Positions 1-6,094 of a stretch of DNA of 9,740 bases are shown piece by piece. The notes below the pieces were generated by a model, which searched no databases, had not been told where the DNA came from, and worked only from the letters and a program-made list of their open reading frames with translations. The number at the start of each line of letters is the position of its first letter. The first letter of the stretch is position 1. This stretch comes from DAISJD01 sp036821645. GTDB lineage: Bacteria > Pseudomonadota > Alphaproteobacteria > ATCC43930 > CGMCC-115725. Where the stretch lies: positions 1 through 9,740 of the forward strand of contig DAISJD010000118.1 of NCBI GenBank assembly GCA_036821645.1, given 5' to 3'. Made by a program: the position numbers and the translations under genes.

Positions 1-1
1 G

Positions 2-1900
2 GCGGCGGCGGCGGTCGGGGCCTTACCGCGGGCGAGTCTCGCCGGGGGGACGCAGACCCTGCGCCTTCGGGTGCTGGCAACCTCGGATCTGCACATGGCG
101 CTCGACGATTACGATTATTATCGCGATCGGATCGACGAGACGATGGGGTTGGTGCGCACAGCCGATCTCATCGGGCGCGCCCGTGCTGAATGCCGCAACG
201 CGCTGTTGTTCGACAATGGCGATTTTCTGCAAGGCAATCCCCTGGCGGATTATCTGGCTCAGCACGCCGATGCGATGGCGGATCACCCTCTGTCGACCCT
301 GATGGGGATCCTTGGCTATGATGCGATCACGCTCGGCAATCACGAATTCAATTACGGGCTGGATTATCTTGGCCGGTTTCTGGCCGGGGTGCCTTGCCCG
401 GTCGTATCGACCAATCTTAAGCGCACTGACGGTCAGTTTTACGTCCAGCCTTCGGTGATTTTAAAGCGGACTTTCCTGGCCGAAGACGGGACGTCCCATG
501 ACCTGAAAATCGGCGTCCTGGGCGTCGTCCCACCGCAAATTATGGGGTGGGATCGCACCGCCCTTGAGGGGCACCTCCTGGTCGAGGATGCGGTCGATGC
601 CGTACGCGGCCGTCTTGCCGACATGCGCCGGTCGGTCGATCTCGTCGTGATGTTATGCCATGGCGGGATTGTCGGCGGGGCCCGTCAGGGCGGCGACGAG
701 AATCCCGCAACCCATCTTGCAGCATTGCCGGGGATTGACGTGTTGATCACGGGCCATGCCCATCGGGTGTTTCCGGGGCCGGATTTTGCCGATCTGCCGG
801 GGGTCGATCCTGCGGCAGGCACGATCCATGGGGTGCCTGCCGTGATGCCCGGCTTTTGGGGCAGCCATCTCGGTCAAATCGATCTCACCCTTGAACGGGG
901 GATGGACGGTTGGCGGGTGCGATCCGCAGAGGCCGCCGCCCGCCCGATCAGCGAACGGCACGGTGCGGTCGTCACTGCCTTGGCCGCCCCGGAGCAGGTC
1001 CTGAAGGACAGGATCGCCGGGCCGCATCGCGCGACCATTGATGCGATCAGCCAACCGATCGGTCGGATTACCGCCCCAATCGAGAGTTATTTCGCCCTGG
1101 TGCGCAATGACGCTGCTCTTGAACTCGTCAACCGGGCCCAACTCTGGTACGCGACACCGCTTTTGGCGAACGGTCCTTATCGCGGCGTGCCGATCCTCTC
1201 GGCGGCGGCCCCGTTCAAGGTGGGGGGGCCGCTTGGACCGGACGGCTATGTCGCGATCAAGGCGGGGACGGTCAGTTTGAAAAACATCGCCGACCTCTAT
1301 CTCTATCCCAATCTCGTGCAGGCGGTGACGGTGACGGGGCGGGGGGTGGCCGAGTGGCTTGAGAGATCAGTATCGCTCTTCAATCAGATCGATCCCGCGG
1401 CGGGCACGCCCCAAAGCCTGCTGCCGGCCGAGGTGACTGCCTATAATTTCGATGTCTTCATGGGGGTGAGCTATGGTGTGGATGTCAGCCAACCCCCCCG
1501 TTACGACAGCCGTGGCGGGCTGCGCAATCCGCATGCCCGCCGGATCCGGGATCTCTGCTTCGGCAATCGTCCGATCGATCCTGACCAGACCTTCATCGTG
1601 GTGACGAACAGTTATCGGGCCGGTGGCGGTGGGAAATTCCCAGGCTTGGACGGCAGCAGCGTGATCCTCGAAGCGCCCGACACCAACCGCGATGCGGTGG
1701 TGCGCTACGTGCGCAGCCTCGGCACGCTTGATCCGAGCGCCACACGATCATGGCATTTCCAGCCGTTAGGCGCTATCGTGTCGGTCACGTTCGACAGTGC
1801 ACCGGCGGCCAGTGCCGCCTTGCCCGCCGACGGTACGATTGCAGTCGACGGCCCTGCGGATCGCGGATTCGTGCGCTATCGCCTCAATCTTGGGGCCTGA
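2..1900 (+). CDS. 5'-truncated secreted bifunctional nucleotidase (CpdB/UshA family, 2',3'-cyclic nucleotide phosphodiesterase/3'- or 5'-nucleotidase)
   Basis: This is a periplasmic or exported metallophosphoesterase that hydrolyses nucleotides, probably for phosphate or nucleoside scavenging. The frame is open to the left edge, so the true start lies outside. The first codons read AAAAVGALPRASLA, which looks like the end of a signal peptide. A GTG at 71 is already inside the mature domain, directly before the first metal motif. Metal-site motifs appear in family order: ATSDLH (about 77-94), DNGDF (about 212-226), GNHE (about 338-349), CHGG (about 655-666) and GHAH (about 752-763). A 5'-nucleotidase C-terminal domain follows, with FMGVSYGVD near 1458-1484 and TNSYRAGGGG near 1608-1637, which form the nucleotide pocket in this family. 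The 632 visible residues are close to the roughly 650 of E. coli CpdB, so only a short N-terminus is missing. CpdB fits better than UshA, but the substrate cannot be settled here. The gene looks functionally unrelated to the sugar operon downstream. Confidence 0.88.
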   Translation, partial: AAAAVGALPRASLAGGTQTLRLRVLATSDLHMALDDYDYYRDRIDETMGLVRTADLIGRARAECRNALLFDNGDFLQGNPLADYLAQHADAMADHPLSTLMGILGYDAITLGNHEFNYGLDYLGRFLAGVPCPVVSTNLKRTDGQFYVQPSVILKRTFLAEDGTSHDLKIGVLGVVPPQIMGWDRTALEGHLLVEDAVDAVRGRLADMRRSVDLVVMLCHGGIVGGARQGGDENPATHLAALPGIDVLITGHAHRVFPGPDFADLPGVDPAAGTIHGVPAVMPGFWGSHLGQIDLTLERGMDGWRVRSAEAAARPISERHGAVVTALAAPEQVLKDRIAGPHRATIDAISQPIGRITAPIESYFALVRNDAALELVNRAQLWYATPLLANGPYRGVPILSAAAPFKVGGPLGPDGYVAIKAGTVSLKNIADLYLYPNLVQAVTVTGRGVAEWLERSVSLFNQIDPAAGTPQSLLPAEVTAYNFDVFMGVSYGVDVSQPPRYDSRGGLRNPHARRIRDLCFGNRPIDPDQTFIVVTNSYRAGGGGKFPGLDGSSVILEAPDTNRDAVVRYVRSLGTLDPSATRSWHFQPLGAIVSVTFDSAPAASAALPADGTIAVDGPADRGFVRYRLNLGA

Positions 1901-1952
1901 GCCGTTTGCAGAGCCGGGGCCGGTTGCCAGTCAAGGGATGAGACGGGGATTG

Positions 1953-2762
1953 ATGAAGCCGACGATTGTTTTGTCTCATGCAAATGGATTTCCGCTGGCA
2001 ACCTACCAACCTATGATCCGTCGTCTTGAAGCGCTGGGGTATGGTGTCACCGGCATTGCCCGTTTCGGCCACGACAAAGATTTGCCCCCCGATAATAATT
2101 GGCACAATCTGGTCCGCGAGTTGACCCGTTTCATCGACGAGAAGACGGAAGGTCCGATTTTTCTGATCGGCCATTCCTTGGGCGGTTTTTTGAGCATCAT
2201 GGCCGCCCTCGAACGCGCCGACCGGGTGAAGGGCCTCATCCTGTTGGATTCTCCGGTGCTTTCCGGGTTCAAATCGCTGATCGTGCGGGCGGCAAAGCGC
2301 ACCGGCCTCATCCGGCGTCTCTCGCCGGGGGCCGTTTCTGCGACGCGGCGGGATCGGTGGGCGCATGAATATGCCGCTCATGCGCATTTCAAGGCGAAAC
2401 GGGCCTTTGCTGCCTTCGACGAAGAATGTCTCGCCGCCTATATCAATCATGGCACGATCCGGGTTGGGGATGAACGACATTTGCTGTTTTCCCGCGATAT
2501 CGAAACCGCGATTTACAATGGCATTGCGGATCATTTGAACGGGTTGTTGCGGCGCACCCCGTTTCCCATGCCGGTCTGCTTCATCGGGGGGACCCGGTCG
2601 ACCGAATTGCGTCAAGCCGGGATCCGGGCGACCCGGCGCCATGTGCGCAACCGGATCCAGTGGATCGAGGGCAGCCACCTGTTCCCGTTCGAATCCCCGG
2701 CACAGACGGCAACGGTGATCGGGCGTGTCCTGGCGGAATTCGAAACGGAGATGAAAGATTAA
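1953..2762 (+). CDS. alpha/beta hydrolase (HANGFP type), 269 aa
   Basis: This is a predicted cytoplasmic serine hydrolase of the alpha/beta fold; its substrate is unknown. The N-terminal SHANGFP (residues 8-14) is the usual strand-3/oxyanion-hole segment. GHSLGG (73-78) is the nucleophile elbow with Ser75, and GSHLFPFE (240-247) supplies the catalytic histidine, His242. The acid is not at an obvious place: after strand 6 the sequence is GGTRSTE (212-218) rather than a GxxD motif, so Glu218 or Asp99 (in LLDSP) may serve. No signal peptide or membrane segment is visible. I chose ATG 1953 because the fold begins immediately after it and a GGGGA lies just upstream. The in-frame ATG 1938 would add five residues, and a much longer upstream reading only overlaps the preceding gene. 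It lies 52 bases after the nucleotidase and could share its transcript. The family resembles lipases, esterases and MenH-like enzymes, and nothing local narrows this further. Confidence 0.82.
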   Translation: MKPTIVLSHANGFPLATYQPMIRRLEALGYGVTGIARFGHDKDLPPDNNWHNLVRELTRFIDEKTEGPIFLIGHSLGGFLSIMAALERADRVKGLILLDSPVLSGFKSLIVRAAKRTGLIRRLSPGAVSATRRDRWAHEYAAHAHFKAKRAFAAFDEECLAAYINHGTIRVGDERHLLFSRDIETAIYNGIADHLNGLLRRTPFPMPVCFIGGTRSTELRQAGIRATRRHVRNRIQWIEGSHLFPFESPAQTATVIGRVLAEFETEMKD

Positions 2763-2786
2763 TAAATAATTATGATTTCTTGAGCC

Positions 2787-2810
2787 TTGCCCCTGAATAG
2801 GCAATATTTT
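2787..2810 (+). terminator. possible weak intrinsic terminator after the hydrolase gene
   Basis: TTGCC (2787-2791) pairs with GGCAA (2800-2804) around an 8-base loop, and TATTTT follows. The 5-bp stem is short and only moderately GC-rich, and the site lies 24 bases after the hydrolase stop codon. Position and the trailing T-run suggest a terminator, but its predicted strength is low. Confidence 0.3.
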
Positions 2811-2840
2811 CCAGCATGCGTTTTTGTGTGGGATAGGGGG

Positions 2841-2868
2841 TTTATCGGTTTACTCTATTGTTTATAAT
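2841..2868 (+). promoter_or_regulatory. sigma70-like promoter for the sugar operon
   Basis: A perfect TATAAT -10 box lies at 2863-2868. Sixteen bases upstream is TTTATC (2841-2846), which matches the TTGACA -35 consensus at only three positions. The -35 side overlaps two near-identical 8-base units, GGTTTATC (2839-2846) and GGTTTACT (2847-2854), which could be a regulator half-site pair. It faces the isomerase gene at 3066. The -10 box is the strong part of the call. Because the gap is AT-rich, a chance match is possible. Confidence 0.5.
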
Positions 2869-2918
2869 GGTTTTATTCTGATTTTTCCGAATCCCCTAAG
2901 GGGGGTGGATTGTTCAGT

Positions 2919-2945
2919 AAATCGGCAAATAATGCCGATTTTATT
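2919..2945 (+). terminator. hairpin with 9-bp perfect stem in the operon leader (attenuator- or terminator-like)
   Basis: AAATCGGCA (2919-2927) pairs perfectly with TGCCGATTT (2933-2941) around the 5-base loop AATAA. The T-rich TATT follows. It lies downstream of the predicted promoter, so it would form in the leader RNA, or it could be a DNA operator, since the arms are a clean inverted repeat. The stem has only five G-C pairs and the T-tract is broken, so strong termination is unlikely. Confidence 0.4.
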
Positions 2946-2993
2946 CTGTAAAAAAATCGGTCATGATCACCTTTGTCAGTAATTTATCCTCAT

Positions 2994-3032
2994 AAGACCG
3001 CGTTATCTTGTTATTAACCAAGATGGTCTTTT
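2994..3032 (+). promoter_or_regulatory. compound leader hairpin before the isomerase gene
   Basis: Two stacked stems can form. AAGACC (2994-2999) pairs with GGTCTT (3025-3030), and inside it ATCTTG (3005-3010) pairs with CAAGAT (3019-3024) around an 8-base loop. Five bases (3000-3004) bulge on the 5' side, and TT follows, giving CTTTT overall. It ends 35 bases before the ATG at 3066. It could be an intrinsic terminator used as an attenuator, or a structure that stabilises the mRNA. The pairing is seen directly, but the function is inferred. Confidence 0.4.
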
Positions 3033-3065
3033 ATGGGGCGGACGCGATGAAGGGGCCGACGCAGA

Positions 3066-3698
3066 ATGCAGACTCATGCAGCAGGGTATTTCGCCGAAGT
3101 GGCCGCCATAGCCCAGGCCATCGATACCGATCAGGTCGAAGCGTTGGCGGCGGAATTGGTCGACCTGCGCGCGCGCGGCGGGCGCTTGTTTCTGCTGGGC
3201 GTTGGCGGCAGTGCGGCCAATTGTGCCCATGCGGTCAATGATTTTCGCAAATTATGCGGGATCGAAGCCTATAGCGCCACCGACAATGTGGCGGAATTGA
3301 CGGCGCGCACCAATGACGAAGGATGGGAAACGGTCTTTACCGGGTGGCTTGCCGTCAGTCGGGCCCGTGCGGGCGATGCGTTGTTCATCCTATCGGTCGG
3401 CGGCGGCGATGCCGAGCGGGGGATCAGCACCAATCTGGTGCGCGCCATCGATGCGGGCAAGGAGCGGGGATTGCGCATCCTTGGCATCGTCGGCCGCGCC
3501 ACGGGCCATGCGGCCCGGTCGGGGGATGCCGTCATCGTCGTGCCGACGGTCAATGCCGCCCGCATTACCCCCCATTCCGAGGCGTTTCAGACGGTGATCT
3601 GGCATGGTCTCGTCTGTCATCCGGCCTTGCAAATCGTCGAGACGAAATGGGAAGCCGCCGTTCCAGCCGTGAGCCGCGCCGAAGAAAGGGCCGCATGA
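3066..3698 (+). CDS. SIS-domain sugar-phosphate isomerase, GmhA-like (sedoheptulose 7-phosphate isomerase family), 210 aa
   Basis: This is a predicted cytoplasmic aldose-ketose isomerase. GmhA turns sedoheptulose 7-phosphate into D-glycero-D-manno-heptose 7-phosphate, the first committed step of NDP-heptose synthesis. The length fits (E. coli GmhA has 192). GVGGSAAN (45-52) matches the GmhA GNGGS loop, Asp59 takes the place of catalytic Glu65, and His180 in VIWH aligns with the GmhA catalytic histidine near the C-terminus. The phosphate loop, STSGNS in GmhA, reads LSVGGGD (109-115) here and has lost most hydroxyl side chains, so substrate or phosphate handling may differ. ATG 3066 has AAGGGG (3050-3055) upstream at a workable distance. 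It is the first gene of the operon, and its TGA overlaps the next ATG (ATGA, 3695-3698). SIS-fold membership is firm, heptose specificity is not. Confidence 0.82.
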   Translation: MQTHAAGYFAEVAAIAQAIDTDQVEALAAELVDLRARGGRLFLLGVGGSAANCAHAVNDFRKLCGIEAYSATDNVAELTARTNDEGWETVFTGWLAVSRARAGDALFILSVGGGDAERGISTNLVRAIDAGKERGLRILGIVGRATGHAARSGDAVIVVPTVNAARITPHSEAFQTVIWHGLVCHPALQIVETKWEAAVPAVSRAEERAA

Positions 3699-4267
3699 TG
3701 CAAAAGGCAGTTTTCTTGGACCGGGACGGCGTTTTGAACCAAGCCCCGGTGGCGCAGGGGCGGCCCTGGTCGCCCCGCCGGATGGCCGATTTCCACCTCT
3801 ACGAGACGGCGGCCCCCGCCCTCGTCCGCTTGAAGGCGGCGGGCTATCGGCTCATCGTCGTGACCAATCAGCCTGATTTTGCCCCCGGCGGCCTCGATCC
3901 CCGGATCTTGACTGCGATGCATGAACACATGGCCGCACATTTGCCGATCGATGAAATCCGGGTCGCCATCGATCCCGCCTATCAAGGTGGGCGGCTTTAC
4001 AAACCGGCACCGGGCCTCTTGATCGAGGCGGCGATCGCCCATGGGATCGATCTTGCCGCCAGCACCATGGTGGGGGATCGCTGGCGCGATATCGATTGCG
4101 GCAAACGGGCCGGGTGTTTCACGATCCTGATCGATCGTGGCTATGACGAGCCGCTGCGCGCCCGCCCCGATGCCCGATGTGGCGATCTTGCCGAAGCCGC
4201 ATCCCTGATTTTGGGCGATCGCGTGCCGGTAGCCTTGGATCGTGCGGGGTGTCGCCATGTCGCCTGA
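3695..4267 (+). CDS. HAD-family phosphatase, GmhB-like (heptose bisphosphate phosphatase family), 190 aa
   Basis: GmhB removes the C7 phosphate of D-glycero-D-manno-heptose 1,7-bisphosphate, and this protein likely does the same on the sugar made by its neighbours. All HAD motifs are present: FLDRDGVLN (7-15) with nucleophile Asp9 and acid/base Asp11, VVTNQ (55-59) with Thr57, YKPAPG (102-107) with Lys103, and GDRWRDID (127-134) with Asp128 and Asp132. The length equals that of GmhB. Unlike E. coli GmhB, the segment before Lys103 (AIDPAYQGGRLYKP, 91-104) has no cysteines, so the usual zinc-binding loop is absent. Two adjacent start codons exist, 3695 and 3698. AAAGGG (3685-3690) suits 3698 slightly better, and 3695 gives the ATGA overlap. 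The stop at 4265-4267 lies 11 bases into the next gene. Histidinol-phosphate phosphatase is the main alternative, but the context argues for a sugar bisphosphate. Confidence 0.83.
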   Translation: MMQKAVFLDRDGVLNQAPVAQGRPWSPRRMADFHLYETAAPALVRLKAAGYRLIVVTNQPDFAPGGLDPRILTAMHEHMAAHLPIDEIRVAIDPAYQGGRLYKPAPGLLIEAAIAHGIDLAASTMVGDRWRDIDCGKRAGCFTILIDRGYDEPLRARPDARCGDLAEAASLILGDRVPVALDRAGCRHVA

Positions 4268-4301
4268 TGTCATGTCGCCTGATGTCATGTCGCCTGATCC
4301 G
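4257..4301 (+). repeat. 15-base tandem repeat (about 2.8 copies) spanning the HAD stop and the transaldolase start
   Basis: The unit ATGTCGCCTGATGTC occurs exactly at 4257-4271 and 4272-4286, and its first 12 bases recur at 4287-4298. Each unit encodes MSPDV in the transaldolase frame and carries a TGA in the phosphatase frame. A partial echo, GTGTCGCC, sits directly before it (4249-4256). Unit length is a multiple of three, so copy-number change keeps the transaldolase frame. Confidence 0.95.
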
Positions 4302-5042
4302 ATGCGCAGGGTGGGGCCTTGGCGAGGACTCGGCGATCTGCCGATCCGAATTTTCGCCGATGGGGCCGATCTCGACGGGATCAGGGCCCTGGCGGCAAAA
4401 CCCTGGATCAAGGGTTTTACCACCAACCCGACCCTGATGCGCAAAAGCGGGGTGACGGATTATGTCGGTTTTGCCCGTGCGATGCTGGCGATCGTCGGGG
4501 ATCGGTCCGTGTCCTTCGAGGTCTTCGCCGACGAGCAGGACGCCATGTTGGCGCAGGCGCGGGTCATCGCCGGGTGGGGCCCCAATGTCGCGGTCAAGAT
4601 TCCGGTGACGAACACGGCGGGGGTGTTTTCGGGCCCCCTCATCCGTCGCTTGGCCGAGGCGGGGGTGACGGTGAATGTGACGGCCCTCTGTACCCTTGCC
4701 CAGATCGAGGCGGTCGCCGCCTGTCTGGTGCCCGGCGTGCCCGCCATCGTCTCGGTCTTTGCCGGGCGGATCGCCGATACCGGCGTCGATCCGGTGCCGC
4801 TGATGCGGGCAGGGTTGGCGGTTTTGGCCGATCGTCCCGGTGCTGAGCTTTTATGGGCGAGCCCGCGCGAACTGTTCAATCTGGTTCAGGCGGCCGAAAT
4901 GGGCTGTCCCATCATCACGGTGACTGGGGATCTTTTGGCCAAGGGGGATCTCCTGGGCAAGGATCTCGACGCTTATTCCAGGGAAACCGTCGCGATGTTC
5001 TATCGGGATGCGGATGCGGCCGGTTTTACGATTCCCGTGTGA
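4257..5042 (+). CDS. transaldolase / fructose-6-phosphate aldolase family protein, 261 aa
   Basis: This is a class I aldolase-fold enzyme, predicted to transfer or cleave a dihydroxyacetone unit through a lysine Schiff base. Within this operon it could form sedoheptulose 7-phosphate, the isomerase substrate. Visible family features are IFADGAD (32-38), where Asp35 matches the LDTSD/LDTAD aspartate, GFTTNPTL (53-60), VAVKIPVTN (111-119) with Schiff-base Lys114, VFAGRIADTG, which resembles the transaldolase FVGRILD motif, and ASPRE near the C-terminal half. Four in-frame ATGs (4257, 4272, 4287, 4302) arise from the tandem repeat. I prefer 4257, which has GCGGGG (4244-4249) about 7 bases upstream. 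A start at 4302 would still keep the whole fold. An upstream GTG at 4242 is also in frame. It overlaps the phosphatase gene by 11 bases and is followed by a 56-base gap. Transaldolase versus aldolase activity is not decidable from sequence alone. Confidence 0.8.
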   Translation: MSPDVMSPDVMSPDPMRRVGPWRGLGDLPIRIFADGADLDGIRALAAKPWIKGFTTNPTLMRKSGVTDYVGFARAMLAIVGDRSVSFEVFADEQDAMLAQARVIAGWGPNVAVKIPVTNTAGVFSGPLIRRLAEAGVTVNVTALCTLAQIEAVAACLVPGVPAIVSVFAGRIADTGVDPVPLMRAGLAVLADRPGAELLWASPRELFNLVQAAEMGCPIITVTGDLLAKGDLLGKDLDAYSRETVAMFYRDADAAGFTIPV

Positions 5043-5046
5043 TGGT

Positions 5047-5077
5047 GCCCGATGCCCGGTGTCGGGCCTATTCTTTT
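5047..5077 (+). terminator. terminator-like hairpin between transaldolase and first epimerase gene
   Basis: GCCCGA (5047-5052) pairs with TCGGGC (5062-5067) around a 9-base loop, and CTATTCTTTT follows. A GC-rich stem plus a T-rich tail is the look of an intrinsic terminator. It begins 5 bases after the transaldolase stop. It may be partial, separating expression of the first three genes from the rest, since the next gene continues the same pathway and I see no clear promoter before it. Confidence 0.4.
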
Positions 5078-5098
5078 GACGCGTAAGGATTTGATCGA

Positions 5099-6094
5099 AT
5101 GGCACGTATCTTGATCACCGGCGGGGCCGGTTATGTCGGCACCCTGTTGACCCCGCAACTCTTGGCGCTTGGTCATGAGGTCGTGGTCTATGATCTCGCC
5201 TGGTACGGCAATTTTCTGGAACCGCACCCGGCCATGACGCAGGTGATCGCGGATATTCGCGATATTGATCGGATGAAGGCCGCCCTGGTTGGGGTCGATG
5301 TCGTGATTCATCTGGCCTGTATCTCGAACGACCCCAGTTTCGAATTGGACGAAGCGCTCAGTCGGGAAATCAATTTCGACTGTTTCGAACCCTTGGTGCT
5401 GGCCGCGAAGGCCGCCCGTGTGCGGCGGTTCATTTATGCCTCGTCCAGTTCGGTCTATGGGGTATCCGACGCCCCGGAAGTCACCGAAGATCATCCGCTC
5501 GTCCCCCTTACCCTCTATAATCGGTACAAGGGATTGTGCGAGCCGATCTTGTTTTCCCACGAGACGCCGGATTTCGTTTGCGTGACGATCCGCCCTGCGA
5601 CCCTATGCGGGTATAGCCCGCGCATGCGTCTCGATCTCAGTGTCAATATCCTGACCAATCACGCGGTCAATAACGGCACGATCACCGTATTCGGTGGTGA
5701 GCAGCGCCGCCCCAACCTGCATATCGCCGATATGTGCGATCTTTATGTGCGCTTATTATCAGTCGATAGTGATTTGATCGCCGGTCAGATTTTCAATGTC
5801 GGGCGCGAAAATCAATCGATCCGCTCCATCGCCGACACGGTGCGGGGCGAGGTGATGCGGGCTTTTCCCGAAAAGGGCGATATCGGGATCGTGACGACAC
5901 CGACCAACGACATTCGTTCTTATCACATCAATTCCGACAAAATCGCCCATCGCCTGGGCTTCGTGCCAAAACGCGGGATCAAGGATGCCGTCCATGATCT
6001 GTCCGCCGCCTTCAAGGCGGGCAAATTGCCCAACAGTTTGACCGATCCGCGCTATTTCAACGTCGTCACCTTGAAATCGGGGCGGGCGGTCTGA
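5099..6094 (+). CDS. NAD(P)-dependent extended SDR epimerase/dehydratase (nucleotide-sugar modifying), 331 aa
   Basis: This is a cytoplasmic Rossmann enzyme expected to act on an NDP-sugar by oxidation at C4 followed by epimerisation, dehydration or reduction. GGAGYVG (8-14) binds the dinucleotide, HLACISNDPS (71-80) is the strand-4 region, ASSSSVYG (114-121) carries the catalytic Ser region, and YNRYK (140-144) is the YxxxK pair, Tyr140 and Lys144. RPAT (165-168) and RRPNLHIAD (203-211) are typical substrate-domain segments. The length is normal for extended SDRs. The start ATG 5099 has AAGGA (5085-5089) nine bases upstream, which is the clearest ribosome binding site in the operon and fits initiation after the 56-base gap. 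The TGA shares its A with the next ATG (6094). A role on an NDP-heptose, like HldD or the heptose epimerases of Campylobacter capsules, is inferred from context. An ordinary hexose epimerase is possible. Confidence 0.82.
   Translation: MARILITGGAGYVGTLLTPQLLALGHEVVVYDLAWYGNFLEPHPAMTQVIADIRDIDRMKAALVGVDVVIHLACISNDPSFELDEALSREINFDCFEPLVLAAKAARVRRFIYASSSSVYGVSDAPEVTEDHPLVPLTLYNRYKGLCEPILFSHETPDFVCVTIRPATLCGYSPRMRLDLSVNILTNHAVNNGTITVFGGEQRRPNLHIADMCDLYVRLLSVDSDLIAGQIFNVGRENQSIRSIADTVRGEVMRAFPEKGDIGIVTTPTNDIRSYHINSDKIAHRLGFVPKRGIKDAVHDLSAAFKAGKLPNSLTDPRYFNVVTLKSGRAV

Larger units (their letters stand above)
2763..3065. other. AT-rich intergenic control region
   Basis: This is the only long gap in the window (303 bases), and it is clearly richer in A+T than the genes on both sides. 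I see no convincing coding frame in it. It holds a weak hairpin after the hydrolase stop, a sigma70-like promoter, a second hairpin with a 9-bp stem, a third compound hairpin close to the operon start, and exact direct repeats of TTTTATTCTG at 2871-2880 and 2939-2948. The likely role is to end transcription of the hydrolase gene and to start and possibly modulate the sugar operon. If the promoter call is right, the operon has a leader of roughly 190 bases. Confidence 0.7.

Noticed and set aside
1..14. GGC repeat at the left edge as a microsatellite
   Set aside because: It is four or five units encoding alanines in the signal peptide, which is ordinary in GC-rich DNA.
71..73. GTG as the true start of the nucleotidase
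   Set aside because: A start here would place the first metal motif at residue 5 and remove the export signal. The frame is open upstream and reads like a signal-peptide end.
1884..2804. 306-codon open frame on the minus strand
   Set aside because: It is antisense to the alpha/beta hydrolase, with a composition typical of a reversed GC-rich gene and no motif.
3033..3050. Five-codon mini frame (MGRTR) right after the leader hairpin, a possible leader peptide
   Set aside because: It has no good ribosome binding site and no run of regulatory codons. A chance ATG is as likely.
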